Positions 34,613-45,778 of a DNA stretch of 64,000 bases are shown piece after piece. A model generated the notes under the pieces. That model made no database searches, was not told the origin of the DNA, and was given only the letters and a program-made list of their open reading frames with translations. The DNA lies in assembly GCA_021234155.1 (NCBI GenBank), contig JAJEKV010000137.1, positions 556,001-620,000 of the forward strand, given 5' to 3'. The first letter of the stretch is position 1. Every line of letters begins with the position of its first letter. The DNA is from Isoetes taiwanensis (taxonomy: Eukaryota; Streptophyta; Lycopodiopsida; Isoetales; Isoetaceae). The translations under genes and the position numbers were made by a program.

Positions 34613-36240
34613 TTTTTCTGGCCAACAACTAATAAATACGAAAAATATATATTTAACTTAAAAATATGTATTTTTGGACTTATACATCCAGAAAAATAAT
34701 TCTGTACATATAGAACCTATCCGTGCTTTGGTTTACATCACTGGAGGTAGACGTATTCGCTTAAATATAGGAATTTGAGGCCACATGTTTACCTTGTATT
34801 ATATGGTGCCCGTGTTAATAGACATACATATAACCTTGTGATATTCATTTTCTTTCCTCCTAGTCTTTTGAAATGTTGCAGAGTTAGAAGCTTTCAATTT
34901 GAACTATTGAACGACACATATACATACTTGAGGGAGAGATTCACACAGCATGTATTTAAATTAGTGAATGACATTTTGGAATTACAATCAATGTGACCTA
35001 GAAATTTTAGTAACTTAGAGAAGGCAAATGTTTGTAAGAATAATCAAGAAGAAGTGAATGAATAATACGATGAACCTTTGGCCATGGGGCAATTATTCAT
35101 GATATAGTGTACAAAAGCAAAAAAGAAATCAAAGGCAAAACAGTAATGAGCAACATAAGAGAGCAACAGAAAAGTTAATCTTGCCAAAGATGGAAATCAC
35201 AAATACTCAAGTTTGTTAACTGGATTGTAGCTACGGAGGGATGCTTCTGCCTCTCTAGCTAAATATCATAATTATCATAATCCACAGGATTTAATTAGAA
35301 TGTCAATGAATTTGCTTTGAATTATTTTTGCGTGGGACTTCGGTTGAGTGGCCATGCCCAAGTATAGCAAAAACCAAAAAATCGTTCTGTAGCTAGAATG
35401 GGGTTGCGACATGCGATAGCCAGAATCTACGGCATTTGGGGGGTTTGTTGAATTGTGGAAGATTAGACCGAATTGAAAAAGGCCAGACTCGTTTACCTTT
35501 TTATTGATTGTGGAAGATCAAAAGGGGGCATACATTAAGAAAACATTGTGGATGTTTTTCTGATTCCACTATTGTGAATATGTGGCTTTTTGGATGGAAG
35601 ACTAAACGAAGCTGCAAAATTGTAGAGGAGAGATCTTAACCAAATGGAGGATCTGTTGCAGTTTTCCGCGTACCTATTTGCAGTGTGTTGCTGAAATTGA
35701 TCCGCGAATTTGCAGCTCTCTTGCTCTGGTAGCCAATATAACAGCTGACAGTCCATTTTGTAATACCAAGACAAATTCTTTGGCTGATTTTCTTCACCAT
35801 TTTGCCTTCACCAATGTTCCCATGGACGTAGCAGGAAACCCAAGTTGAACTCTGATGTTCCTAGTCGCTTTGAAGTCAAGCTCTCATGAAAACATTGCAC
35901 CAATCTCTTCGCAAAATATCCCCAAATTCTGACGTTGAATCCTGCTTATGGAAATATAGTCCTACACTAAAGGCGATCCGTGTGGTACCAACTACTTGGC
36001 ATCCCTCTTACAGTAAAGGTCCATAAGAACACCTGCCTCTACCAATAAACACATGCCTCTACATATGCACGACCACGCCAAGCACATTTTTGTTTTGAGA
36101 TGATTTTTTTCCACCAGCTTCTTTGATCTACAAGTAAGTACAAGACACTTATAGATTATGATAAAATATGAGATGATTGATTATTCTATCTTAGGTGCAT
36201 CTACTATCTTATCTTATTACATTTTTTACGAGAAATTACG
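34613..36240. other. AT-rich spacer, nothing recognised
   Basis: No coding similarity or repeat structure recognised. Confidence 0.5.
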
Positions 36241-36256
36241 CTTGTTACTACGGCTC

Positions 36257-36408
36257 CATCAAGGTGGATGTTCTTTTTGGAGAGATATATGAAAGTCTTG
36301 AAAGGATTTGTATGGCAAATGACAAAGCCCGAAGGTTGTATTGCTGAGGGACATTTGGTACAAGAGACATGGCATGAATTATATGAGAAGGCTCGTGATG
36401 AAAGGTGA
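36257..36408 (+). pseudogene. CACTA (En/Spm) transposase DUF4218-type fragment
   Basis: The plus frame reads PSRWMFFLERYMKVLKGFVW, then TKPEGCIAEGHLVQETWHEL, then a stop at 36406. This matches the core of the DUF4218 region of plant CACTA TNP2-type proteins (RWMYPFERYMK.LK..VRN...PEG.IAE.Y..EE). About 50 residues survive, without start or downstream frame. The following 230 bp have protein-like text in two frames (GVIFVDAKLVAVQKMKKAKE) that may be the next, decayed part. Confidence 0.7.
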
Positions 36409-36639
36409 AAAGCTAGAGAAGCATATGCACGGGGAAACAGAGTGCCTCGGAGAGGAAGATTAAGATATCCCAATCATCTACAGGAGTTATCTTTGTCGAT
36501 GCCAAATTGGTGGCTGTCCAGAAGATGAAGAAAGCAAAGGAGAAAGGCGAGAATATATCCACCGATGATTTCAATATTGCTTTAGTTTGTGAAAGGAAGG
36601 TAACATCCATAATATAGAGAATTGACATGTATTATGTTT

Positions 36640-37380
36640 AGAACTACGAGTAATGTTTTTTCCTTCTCACTTATTTGCAAATAAGATAACATTTTTCAAT
36701 GTGGGCATATGGGCAACACTTTCATATTGAGAAAGTTGACAAAGGTCGTGTCACTTTTCTCTGGAATAATTGCTTCTTTGCTTCAAAGGAGTCAATGTAG
36801 TGCAAGCAGAGAAAATCATACAGAGAAACATGCATCGCGGCTTTTTTTGCAATTGGATGATGATGAAATAGAAGAGGTTGAGCAATGATTTGCTATATTA
36901 CTGAAGACTAATTCAATTAATGTTTGAAGTATATTTAGTTATCCTTAGTTAATATTGTATTGAGATGCTCTTCATACAATTGCTAGTATTATACATTGCA
37001 AAACTTTTAAAGCATATAGATAAATAAGATAGTGCACACATTATGGTATATTCATAGCCTTAATAAGGACTTTCTAGCCACATAGAATGATATGAAATAA
37101 AGACTTTTGAGAAAGTGAAAAATCTAGAGAAAATAATTATATTAAGAGTCTGGAGGCAAATGGGTTCTTTATATAGATGGCAAGTGAGATCTTTTTTAGT
37201 ATCTTTGCATATGAGATTGTTCAAAAGTTTTAAAATCTATAGTAAAACGCCTGACTAGTCAGCGTATACACTATATGGGTCAATGATATAGAACTGAACA
37301 TAGAATGAATGATAGCATCAAATCTAGAGATAGTGTACAAATAAGAATGAGATCACATGTTAGCATGAATACTAGAGTTC
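36640..37380. other. AT-rich spacer, possible CACTA debris
   Basis: Around 36695-36780 the plus strand reads MWAYGQHFHIEKVDKGRVTF and LWNNCFFASKES. It looks protein-derived, but I cannot assign it. Nothing else recognised. Confidence 0.35.
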
Positions 37381-37900
37381 ATAATACTATTGTATGAGTC
37401 AACGTAGCGTTAGATGTAGAGTTAGATATAAAGTCGATAGCAACATCAAGCTAGAGTCAGAATTAGAACCAAAGGTAGTGTCAAACATAGGGTTAGATAA
37501 GAGTCAATAGTAGCATCAAACATAGAGTTGTTAGTATGGTCAAAATTAGAACCAAAGGTAGTGTCAGACATAGAGTCACTATAGAGTCAAAATAGAGGTC
37601 AATATTAAAGTCAGCCAAAGAGTCAAGCCTAGCATTAGATTCAGCGCCCATAGTAGAGTCACACATAGCATCAATACTAAGGTTAGAATTAGAGTCAGAT
37701 GACATTTATGCTTGAACCTGATGCTAATACATTTGATTCGTAATGCATTAGCTCCTGTGTCAACTATAGCGCCAGTTATAGTGTTAGTTTAGTTAAAATG
37801 ATATAACGTCATCCATAGAGTCAGACATAGCGTTAGAATTAGCACAAAAGAACTATTTGATAATAACTGTTGCTATTAACTACAAAACACTGTTTTTACC
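37381..37900. repeat. Degenerate short-period array (AGAGTCA / GCATCA units)
   Basis: AGAGTCA, TAGCATCAA, TAGCGTTAGA and GTAGTGTCA phrases alternate for about 500 bp with irregular spacing of roughly 12-24 bp. One longer phrase (AGAACCAAAGGTAGTGTCA) occurs twice, near 37466 and 37548. On the minus strand this yields a Ser/Asn/Asp-rich pseudo-frame (37493-37705) that I regard as non-genic. Confidence 0.55.
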
Positions 37901-38057
37901 TCAAAAAACACCAAAAAAATCCATCTAATGCTATGGCTAATGCTAATACCCCTTTTTCCTTGTAGTGTGGGGACCACTCTTGTGTGCGTCATAAACTGCA
38001 TCTGCTACTTTATTTATGATCATATAAGTGATCATTGTTATGCCATGAGTGACGTAA

Positions 38058-40485
38058 CTAACTGTTCTTAGCAGGCATCCCATCTACCAGCACTTCGTGG
38101 CATACACTCATATTGGCCTCTATCTGAGTGGTGGCCTGCAAGGTCTTTCGATATTCCTCTGCAGGTTCAAACAGAAACACAATTGTGATGTATTCTTTGG
38201 TGGTCTGCTTGAGACAATTCGAGAGCATGGAGATGTAGTAGTCTATATCTTGAGGGTATGTTCGACAGTCCACCACAAACAATGAAGTTGTCTTTGGAAT
38301 AGTCTGGGTGGCAACAACCAGAGAACCCTGACATGACTTTACCATGTATGTTTCTGAGAATGTCTCAGGAATGTCCAAGTTCCCACCGACTCTACACTTC
38401 AGCTCCACACGGACTTTTGATGGTAGATGGGTTGGTTTTTCCTTGTTTCTGGATTTATATGCTTGAATAAATCCAGGCAATCACTTTGAGTACCTGAGCA
38501 GGTCTTCATCAATTATTTTGATCATGTCCAAGATACCTTGTTCAGATAGGTTTTCTATTCCAGACGTCTCAAAGAGTTCCTTCGAGATGGCCTCCCTCAT
38601 GACACGGAGGTCTTTCATGGACTTGGAGGCCTCTGGAAAGGAGGGTACACTGTTCTTCACAAAGAACTGCCCATCTATAACAGACTGGAGCACCTTGAGA
38701 ATTTTTTCTTCCCTTAAGCCATGTGCACTCCTCAAGTTTGTAACTGTAAAATCTTCAAGGGATCCTTTCTCAGGTTTCCCTGCTTTTCCTACAAGCTCCC
38801 CTACTGTCCACTTGTTCCACACCTCATTTCATTTGTCTCACACATGATCAGGACTGAACACTATGTGGTAGGAATCAGAGGATCCTTCCTTGGACTTCTT
38901 CTTCTGGTGCCAGTTTCCTCTTCCTTCTCTGCAACATCCTTCCTTTTTTGTATGATGACCTTGTTGATCATCTTTCTCATTTCCTCGTAGGAGTTGTCCT
39001 TCTTCTCCCCTTACTTCTTTCTTTTTGAAATTGGACGGCCAAGCTCAATCCATTGATTTTTAGTTTGCCTCAACTGCATGGGATATGGTCTGAGATAAAA
39101 ATATAAAACCATAAGTTAGTACCATGTCGACGTGCATTTCATGTGTAGCGCGAGTACGCTGAAGCAAGATAACAAAAGACTTACTCGTGCTACGTGCGAG
39201 ACTACAGTCGAAGATTGGTCTGTAGTCTCGCACATAGCGTGAGTTGATTTTTGCAGAATAAGAAACAAAGTTACTTACGAGTTGTATTGTACCACCCTTG
39301 CAATTATGTTCAAGTTAGTCAGTGCAAATTGAGGCATGTAATTACTAAGGATTTGACATTGCATGTAGCTGAAGTGCTCTCCTGTACTCTTGGCACCTAT
39401 CTTATCCATTTTCTCTATAAGCGTCTTTGCTGCCTCCAATGAATGTTGTCCATCAATGACAATGTAACGTACCGTGTCGCTCTTCTTTAGGTCATCCCAT
39501 GTCTTCCATGGGTATGGCTTGTCATTGACTGAATCCCATGGACATCAGCTGGATTTGGTACTATGATGGGAAATTCAACTAAGGACTTCTGTATCCTCAG
39601 GCCATGTTTGGGATCAAAGATCCTAGATATGAAAGATGCTCTAGGAGATCTTATGAGCTTTTTAATGGCTATCTTTTTTGTTACATTGCTTGAACTTCAG
39701 AAGCTTGTCTAATGGCTATCCTTTTTTATACCATTTCTTGAACTTCAGAAGCTTGTCTACAGCATCAACCCTCGATTCTTTTCACTATCTGTTTCCTTCA
39801 CTGGCTTTGGCAAGGGTACTAGGGCCAAAGTTTCTGACTCAAGTGCACCGCCACTATCACCAAAACCAGATATGTAGAAACTTGAAGATGGTTTCTTCTG
39901 CAAACTTCTTCGGACTGCAGATACACCTTCACATATAGAAGGAACTATATGGTGTGAGCCTTGAAAGGGCCATCCATACTTTATAACACCGTCTACTGTC
40001 TTATCTACCCTAAATCCGTCTATACGTGCATTGTATTTGGAAATGCTAAGGTTCTTCCTTACGGTCTTCTCTATTATGAAGACACAGATCTGGTCATCAA
40101 GCTCCTCGCATGAAAGGACCAAACCTACCTTTTTTAATGCCGCATCTTTGTTCTCCCTCGAATGCAAGACCACATCATACTTTGAGTCTACCCTGCCCAC
40201 AGTAACATACCATTTAGACCCCTAAGGCAAAACTGTCTTTGGCAATTCTTGACTTAGCTGGCATGTTATGAATTTGCTATCGTCAATTAGCTTGATGCCA
40301 AGAGTCTGATCTATCTTCTCAGCTTCTTCTTGTACTACCTTGGGGTCCTTCTTGGGTTTCTTTGAGGGTGCATTAGTTGATGTAACTAGTGATCTCTTGG
40401 TAGCTGTAAAACAAATATCCAAGTTAGCCATTGTTGAAGGATTTCTGTGTTTAGTAAGTAAGCAACGTCCATCAACGTCTCGCAC
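38058..40485 (-). pseudogene. ParB-like (DGQH motif) protein gene, interrupted
   Basis: Collinear protein-like blocks run down the minus strand: 40485-40222 (basic, KKPKKDPKVVQEEAEKIDQT), 40200-39757 (SISKYNARIDGFRVDKTVDG), 39475-39280 (RYIVIDGQHSLEAAKTLIEK then FSYMQCQILSNYMPQFALTN), 39060-38880 (NQWIELGRPISKRKK; basic/acidic), 38822-38481 (WNKWTVGELVGKAGKPEKGS; DLRVMREAISKELFETSGIE) and 38480-38058 (TSLFVVDCRTYPQDIDYYIS). VIDGQH resembles the DGxHR signature of ParB/sulfiredoxin-fold proteins. Blocks are separated by possible introns holding palindromic repeats, but frameshifts and stops (for example near 40222 and 38481) make an intact product unlikely. The function is unknown. It could be a transposon cargo or a decayed host gene. 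Confidence 0.5.
39145..39246. repeat. CGCG-type palindromes, cluster 1 (14-bp perfect stem)
   Basis: GTAGCGCGAG (39145), ACTCGTGCTACGTGCGAGAC (39183-39202) and TCTCGCACATAGCGTGAG (39226-39243) are near-palindromic variants of one motif. GTGCGAGACTACAG (39194-39207) and CTGTAGTCTCGCAC (39220-39233) are perfect inverses, so a hairpin of 14 bp with a 12-nt loop can form. The cluster lies in a presumed intron of the ParB-like gene. Confidence 0.8.
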
Positions 40486-40941
40486 TTGGCGTAATAAGTT
40501 AAGTGTGAACTTCTTTTAACTGGTCTATAAAGATTTATTATGAGGGCAATCTTTTCGGATTCGCGCGTAGCGCGAGAAGATCATAAGATACAAGAGATAT
40601 GGAATCTGGACTTCTCGCGCTAAACGCAAGAAGTCCATATTCCATCTCTCTTAGTATCCTGGCGTAGGGTTGTCCTTCGACTCGTGCTACGTGCGAATCT
40701 TACCCATACTAACATAAGACAACATAAATTAGACACTTCCATATCTCATATGAATATACATTATAAGCATATATAGCTTATTATACCAAAGTTGAACCAT
40801 ATGAAACATTTAAATGGTCTATATAGATTTATTAGCCCTGCCATCTTTCCTAATTCGCGCGTTGCGCGAATAAAAGAACAACCTTACACTTATGATACGA
40901 AGAGTGATGGAATCTGGACTTCTACCGCTAAGTGCGAGAAG
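40478..40941. repeat. CGCG-type palindromes, cluster 2 with duplicated hairpin unit
   Basis: Members: TCTCGCACTTGGCG (40478), TTCGCGCGTAGCGCGAGAA (40560-40578), CTTCTCGCGCTAAACGCAAG (40611), ACTCGTGCTACGTGCGAAT (40680-40698), ATTCGCGCGTTGCGCGAAT (40853-40871) and TTCTACCGCTAAGTGCGAGA (40920). AGATATGGAATCTGGACTTC (40596) pairs imperfectly with GAAGTCCATATTCCATCTCT (40630). The unit 40515-40633 recurs, diverged, at 40812-40941. Confidence 0.8.
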
Positions 40942-40995
40942 TTCATAGACCAAGGGCACTCCATAGAAGGCTTAACATAGAAAAACATTAAAGAG

Positions 40996-41440
40996 AATAG
41001 ATAGATAGATAGATAGATAGATACATTATTGTCCCTTGTACCCTGAGGCCCGTGGACTTATGTAGCATGGGCGAGCTCCCTTACGGGTGCTACTAGCACA
41101 TCATGCTGATTTACAATGTAGCCTTTTCTGAAGGCTTGACTTTTCTCTATTAATACCGGCACCCAGCTTTGGATCGGCTTCATGGCCGTGCACGGGCGCG
41201 TCGTTATCAATCAGCTTTGAGCTGAGCTTTTTCAGGGTGTTTATGTTGCGCCTCTCTGGCGTTCATAACAGAAACCCTTTTTCTTTGTGTTCTTCTCTGT
41301 GCCTGGCCGTCATCTCCCGTATTGCGTCTGCCAGGTCCCTCCTTGTTTCTGACTTTGTCATTATGATGTGTACGGGCTGACCCCACCCTATCTTTCTGTA
41401 CTTATTCCTGATGCTTTCATAAATGTTAGAATAAATGCTT
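40996..41440 (-). mobile_element. 3' end of a third LINE with (ATCT)n tail
   Basis: Read on the minus strand, a 56-codon coding remnant (about 41438-41270: SNIYESIRNKYRKIGWGQPV, ETRRDLADAIREMTARHREE, stop) is followed by about 250 bp of non-coding sequence and then GGGCCTCAGGGTACAAGGGA and (ATCT)n at 41023-40996. The GGNCCTNAGGGT block and tetranucleotide tail mirror the end of LINE B (GGACCTGAGGGT then (AATC)n). The coding scrap is not recognised as a known domain. The LINE assignment rests on the tail structure. Confidence 0.55.
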
Positions 41441-42569
41441 CATAAAACAGAAAATCATAAGACAGGGAAGTGTAACACACTTCCCCTGTGTTAGATGAAT
41501 ACAATTAAAGATTAAGATAATAGGAATTATAACACAGAATCCACCATATGAAACATAACATGACATAGCAGAAAACCCTAAACACAGAAATAAACAAAGA
41601 ACTTGGAATTGAAGTTGGAGTACATTACATGATTAAGCTGCAAACAAAGACAAGCTAAGAAGCAAAGTAACAGAGATACTTCAATGAAGACAAAGTTAAG
41701 GAGATAATCTAATGAAATCAAAGTTGCTGAGTTACAGAGTCACAAAGTCAAGCACAGAGTAAATTAAGCACAAAATTAGAAAGTTTTTAAAACCTATTAA
41801 AAACAAAGTCATAGGTTTTTAATCTATTAAAAATGCGAACATACTAACCTTTAATTGCCATAGTGAGGTCTGTAAAGCTTTTGGAACTGGAATTGAGCTC
41901 AGTTGCAGCTCGAGAAGCTTGGGCACAGCTAATTACTCAGCTATGCTCAAATCGAGCCAGAATTTTTGTAGACAACCCAGAAATGTAGTAAAGTACCTCG
42001 AAATGAAGGTAGCACTCGAGAAATTTGGCTCGATTGAGAGATCGCTCAAGAAAAATGCTCGGTTTAGGAAGGCACTCGAAGCAAAATGTCTCGGAAGAAA
42101 TTAGGAATGAAAAAATGAGATTCAAATTACATTGGAATCAGAAAACCCATGTTTATTACAAGGGACGTACAAAATTTAATGAAAGGCGCTGACCGTTAAG
42201 ACCGTATATTATCCTTATTACTTTTAAAGAAAATAGAAAATTTAATCCCGCCCGCAATTTAAAATTTAAAAACTTTTAGCCCGCCCGCGACTGTTCCTTT
42301 CCCCAACTACTTTTCAATCATTGGCAGGCATTAACTATCTATTTTAAAATGCCTGCCATTTATAACAGTCTTGGCTGCGCATTGGATCATGGAATTTGTA
42401 TTTCTCTCCTGCACCTAAGGAAACACCAGAATTGTGTCTTCATTACAGTGTTTTCATTCCAATTTGGGGTGTCGCCAAGAAGGAAGCATGCTGAAGCGCT
42501 GGATCAGGGTGCCATATCTCAGGTAGTTCTTCTATCGTGTGAGTGGATTGAGGCGCCACATCTTTGCAG
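41441..42569. other. AT-rich spacer, nothing recognised
   Basis: A-rich sequence with no assignable coding block. Confidence 0.5.
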
Positions 42570-42853
42570 GCCAAAGAAATGAGCAATCAAGTAGCAGAAA
42601 TGAAATTTTCCATTGGAGAAGCATGCTTCTTGTTAGCAAAAAACAAGAAAGATGTAATTGGCAAAGGCATTGTCGATAACATGGCACCAAGTACAGCATG
42701 CCATGGAGTGCCCTTGGGACCTGATTATATTAGAATTAGATTGACAGACTACTTTTCTGCAACTTATCCATTACAAAGACCACAAGCAGGAGCAGAAACA
42801 CTTGGAGAATCACTAGGGAGTTTCTTGGCTTGGCAACAACACCACTCAGAGAG
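42570..42853 (+). pseudogene. Plant CACTA-associated transposon protein exon (DUF8039-like)
   Basis: A 94-codon open stretch bounded by an acceptor (TTTGCAG|G) and a donor (GAG|GTATGT). It reads MKFSIGEACFLLAKNKKDVI, GKGIVDNMAPSTACHGVPLG, then DYIRIRLTDYF and AGAETLGESLGSFLAWQ. Plant CACTA-encoded proteins carry a related C-terminal module (..VA.G.V...P....HG.PLG..., then ..TL..A.GS.LAWP). I found no convincing neighbouring exons, so it is either a solitary remnant or part of a gene I cannot assemble. Confidence 0.5.
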
Positions 42854-45370
42854 GTATGTACTGAAACTTTACTGTATCTATGTTGCTCTCATTGTAGCTA
42901 TTGTAGCATATTTCACGTGTCAACTTTAGATGTGCTACTCACATTATACTCGTATGTCTACATGATAATGCTGCTACTGTATTGCTCATGCTATAAATAT
43001 GAGCTTCCCTCACTGCCAATGCATTAGTCATGTCCCGCAATCTGATCACGTCCTGTGCTAATCGCAATTGCCAATCTACCTTGCCACCGGCTCCAGAATA
43101 TGTGGATTCCATCACTTGCTCCATGAACTATTCTGAAATTTATAGATGCCTGCAGAGGGGCTTGGAACTCGATCCTTGCCTGCAGGGAGTTGCAATGGCC
43201 TCTGCTAGAAATTATCCGGATACATATAAGGTTGTGTGTGGGTTCCAGAGCATGGTGTTTATGAAATTAAGAGAATGATCGTGCCACCTGCTCATGATGA
43301 GCCTGGTTGGTGAAAGAATGGTCCTCTCCTTTTGTAACTACTATGTTTTTTCCTTGTTGAATAAAAAATCGCCTGCATCCGGTTAAGAACTTGATTCTCA
43401 GCTTCTTTGGTATTGTGCATTTGTAATATTTTGTCTGTAGCTTGAAATGCCAAAGCTGTCTATCATTGCAAATGACACCCTCATTATCTATACATATTAC
43501 TGGAAAATCATTGCATCATTGAGTATAGTGTGTTGACCTTGATGTACTCTATCTTCTTGTTTATTTTGAGATGATGTTGGTATTTGTGCCAGGGAATGCC
43601 GTATGTAATGCCATATGCGGTGTTCCCTTTTATCTTGCGGCCTCTCTGCGGGATGCAACTTCATGCAAGTTCTCAAAATTAAATGCAGAATTTGAACTGG
43701 CGCGCTAGCTTTTAATGAGAGAATTTGAGTGAAGGAAAATTTTGGATGGCTGGTTCCCTACGAAATTTTGCTCTTCGATTTTGTTCAGCTCATTCTTGCA
43801 CCTCAGAAGGTTCTCCTCCGTTTCGTTTGGCGCCTCTCTCATTTGGCGCTCAGCTGGGTCAGATGCTGGAAATGTGAGTAGACACCATTAAATCTGCAGG
43901 TAAAACACAGCATTAGGATGACTCAGCTGGGTTGGATCGTGCTAATGATAACATTTTTTTCTCAGATTTTTAGGATTCAAAGCTTTCTTGATAAGATGGT
44001 ATTGTTTGGGCTTAGAAACGGTCGCCAGCTTTTAGGACATAACTCCAGACCTTGCGATTGCATGTACTGGTAACTTAAATCATTCTTCTGCTTTGTTGCT
44101 AATGTGCATTCTTCTCATGCAGGTATCACAATGCAAGCTTTGTGCTACAGTTTGCAGCATATACACATCACGGGTAAATCAAGATTATTTGTTGAACACG
44201 ATTACTAATTGTTTGCTAGCAGATAATCAACATAACAGATATTGATTGTCTAAAGTGCGGGCTGTTTGAGCTTGCAAATCTTTACTTACATTTGAACTTT
44301 GCGCATTACAGAGGAGCATATACTCTAGCTCCTGACTCTATCATCCAGGTTTGAGTTGGCTTTTTTTTTATGGGTTAAGATATGGCTGTGCTCCTATCTT
44401 GAGATTCAATATGATATAGGAATTTATCAATGTCGTGCAGCTTGAACCATTTGCCATCTATACGTAGAAATAGGAAAGAGCTTCCAATCAAACCTGTACA
44501 TATTCATCTGCATTGTCTCATCCTTAGAACACATGATTACAGATTAATTTATCTCATTTTCTTGACCAACCTTTTCTCCTTTTCCATTAGATAGCAATTA
44601 GAAGCATCACTCAAAGTATTGCTCTCAGATTTATTTGCTATCCCTCTCCTTTGTGTTTAGCATTGTATTGAACACATGCATTTTTGCTTTCTTTTTATTT
44701 TTTGCCACTGCTATATGTGCCAACATATAGAGGGATCCTTATTGCAGGAAAACAAACAAGTGCCACAAGTTGTTCATTTCATATAGGCTCATATTCCCAT
44801 GTAAAGATCTCATAGTTGTTTTTGTTATGGATTCTTGAATTTTCTATATCTACATCTTTCTTATTAAAATGAGATGTCATTGGTAACTGTGCCTGAAATG
44901 CGGCATGTGCAGATGCATGCGGCGTTCCCTTCCTGCTTGTGGATTTTCTTGCGGGATGCAAATTTTGAATCAGGGGCTGTCTTATGGAAGCGCCATTGGG
45001 ATGAATTAGCCTATTAACTGTCACTTATTTTAAAATCTCTACGAAATGACGGACTTCTTCCAGCTCCTTGGATGTGACTCTCCTCTCTGCAGCTTCCTTT
45101 ATTATCTCTCTACTTCATATTTCAGTGCCTATGTTGTTACAACTCCAGATAGAGGTAAAGTGGTTCTTATTTATGCTCCTTGGATAGAGACATCGGAATC
45201 AGTTTGCTATAATATCATTTTGATTGGAACAATATCATCCACCAACATTATCTCTTCTTCTGTGCATCCAACAGAATGATGGCTTCGAAGCTTTAATGGA
45301 AGAAAATCGTAAAAATCAAGGTCTGTTATCATACTTTTTTTTTCCTCCATTTGCAATAATCAGCCAACTC
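42854..45370. other. AT-rich spacer with scattered short repeats
   Basis: Two related 40-bp phrases (TGCGGTGTTCCC...GCGGGATGCAA near 43617, and TGCGGCGTTCCC...GCGGGATGCAA near 44920) suggest an old dispersed repeat. Some short stretches have splice-like borders (for example 45275-45320) but no assignable protein. Confidence 0.4.
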
Positions 45371-45435
45371 CTAAAGAGAAGTCGGAAGGCGGGAGATGGC
45401 GGGAGGTAGGCGCTCGAACCCTCGAACCCTAAAAC

Positions 45436-45723
45436 ATGCGGTACTTCACCATTCTTGAAGAAGGGAGGAAGTTCTCATGTGGATGGTTAGTAGGGGATGA
45501 TGCAGCATTGTGGAGGAGTCTGGTCTTCCACCAAATCTTCCCTGAGGATTTGTACCAAGCCATCACTCCTTTTAGCCTAATAGAAGAAGAAGATCTTGTA
45601 GTTCAGGTTATAGAGACCTGGTTAGGGGAATTTGTAGGAGATAGAAACGCCCCTGCAGCCGGGGTGTTCAATCCCTTTTGCTCTTGGGTAGAAGGGAGGA
45701 TTGTAGTAAGGGTCTTCAGTTGA
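45436..45723 (+). CDS. Small ORF upstream of LINE C ORF1
   Basis: A 95-codon frame from ATG (AACATGCGG) to TGA, starting MRYFTILEEGRKFSCGWLVG and ending just 56 bp before the ORF1 start. It has ordinary amino-acid composition, is acidic in the middle (LIEEEDLVVQVIETWLGEFV) and has no recognised domain. Its location in the 5' region resembles upstream small ORFs of some L1s, or a leftover of ORF1 extended 5'. Coding status is uncertain. Confidence 0.4.
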   Translation: MRYFTILEEGRKFSCGWLVGDDAALWRSLVFHQIFPEDLYQAITPFSLIEEEDLVVQVIETWLGEFVGDRNAPAAGVFNPFCSWVEGRIVVRVFS

Positions 45724-45778
45724 GTTTTCAGTTTAGTTTGTGTGCGTGATTTGCAAGGTGGTAAGGGTTGATTACAAA

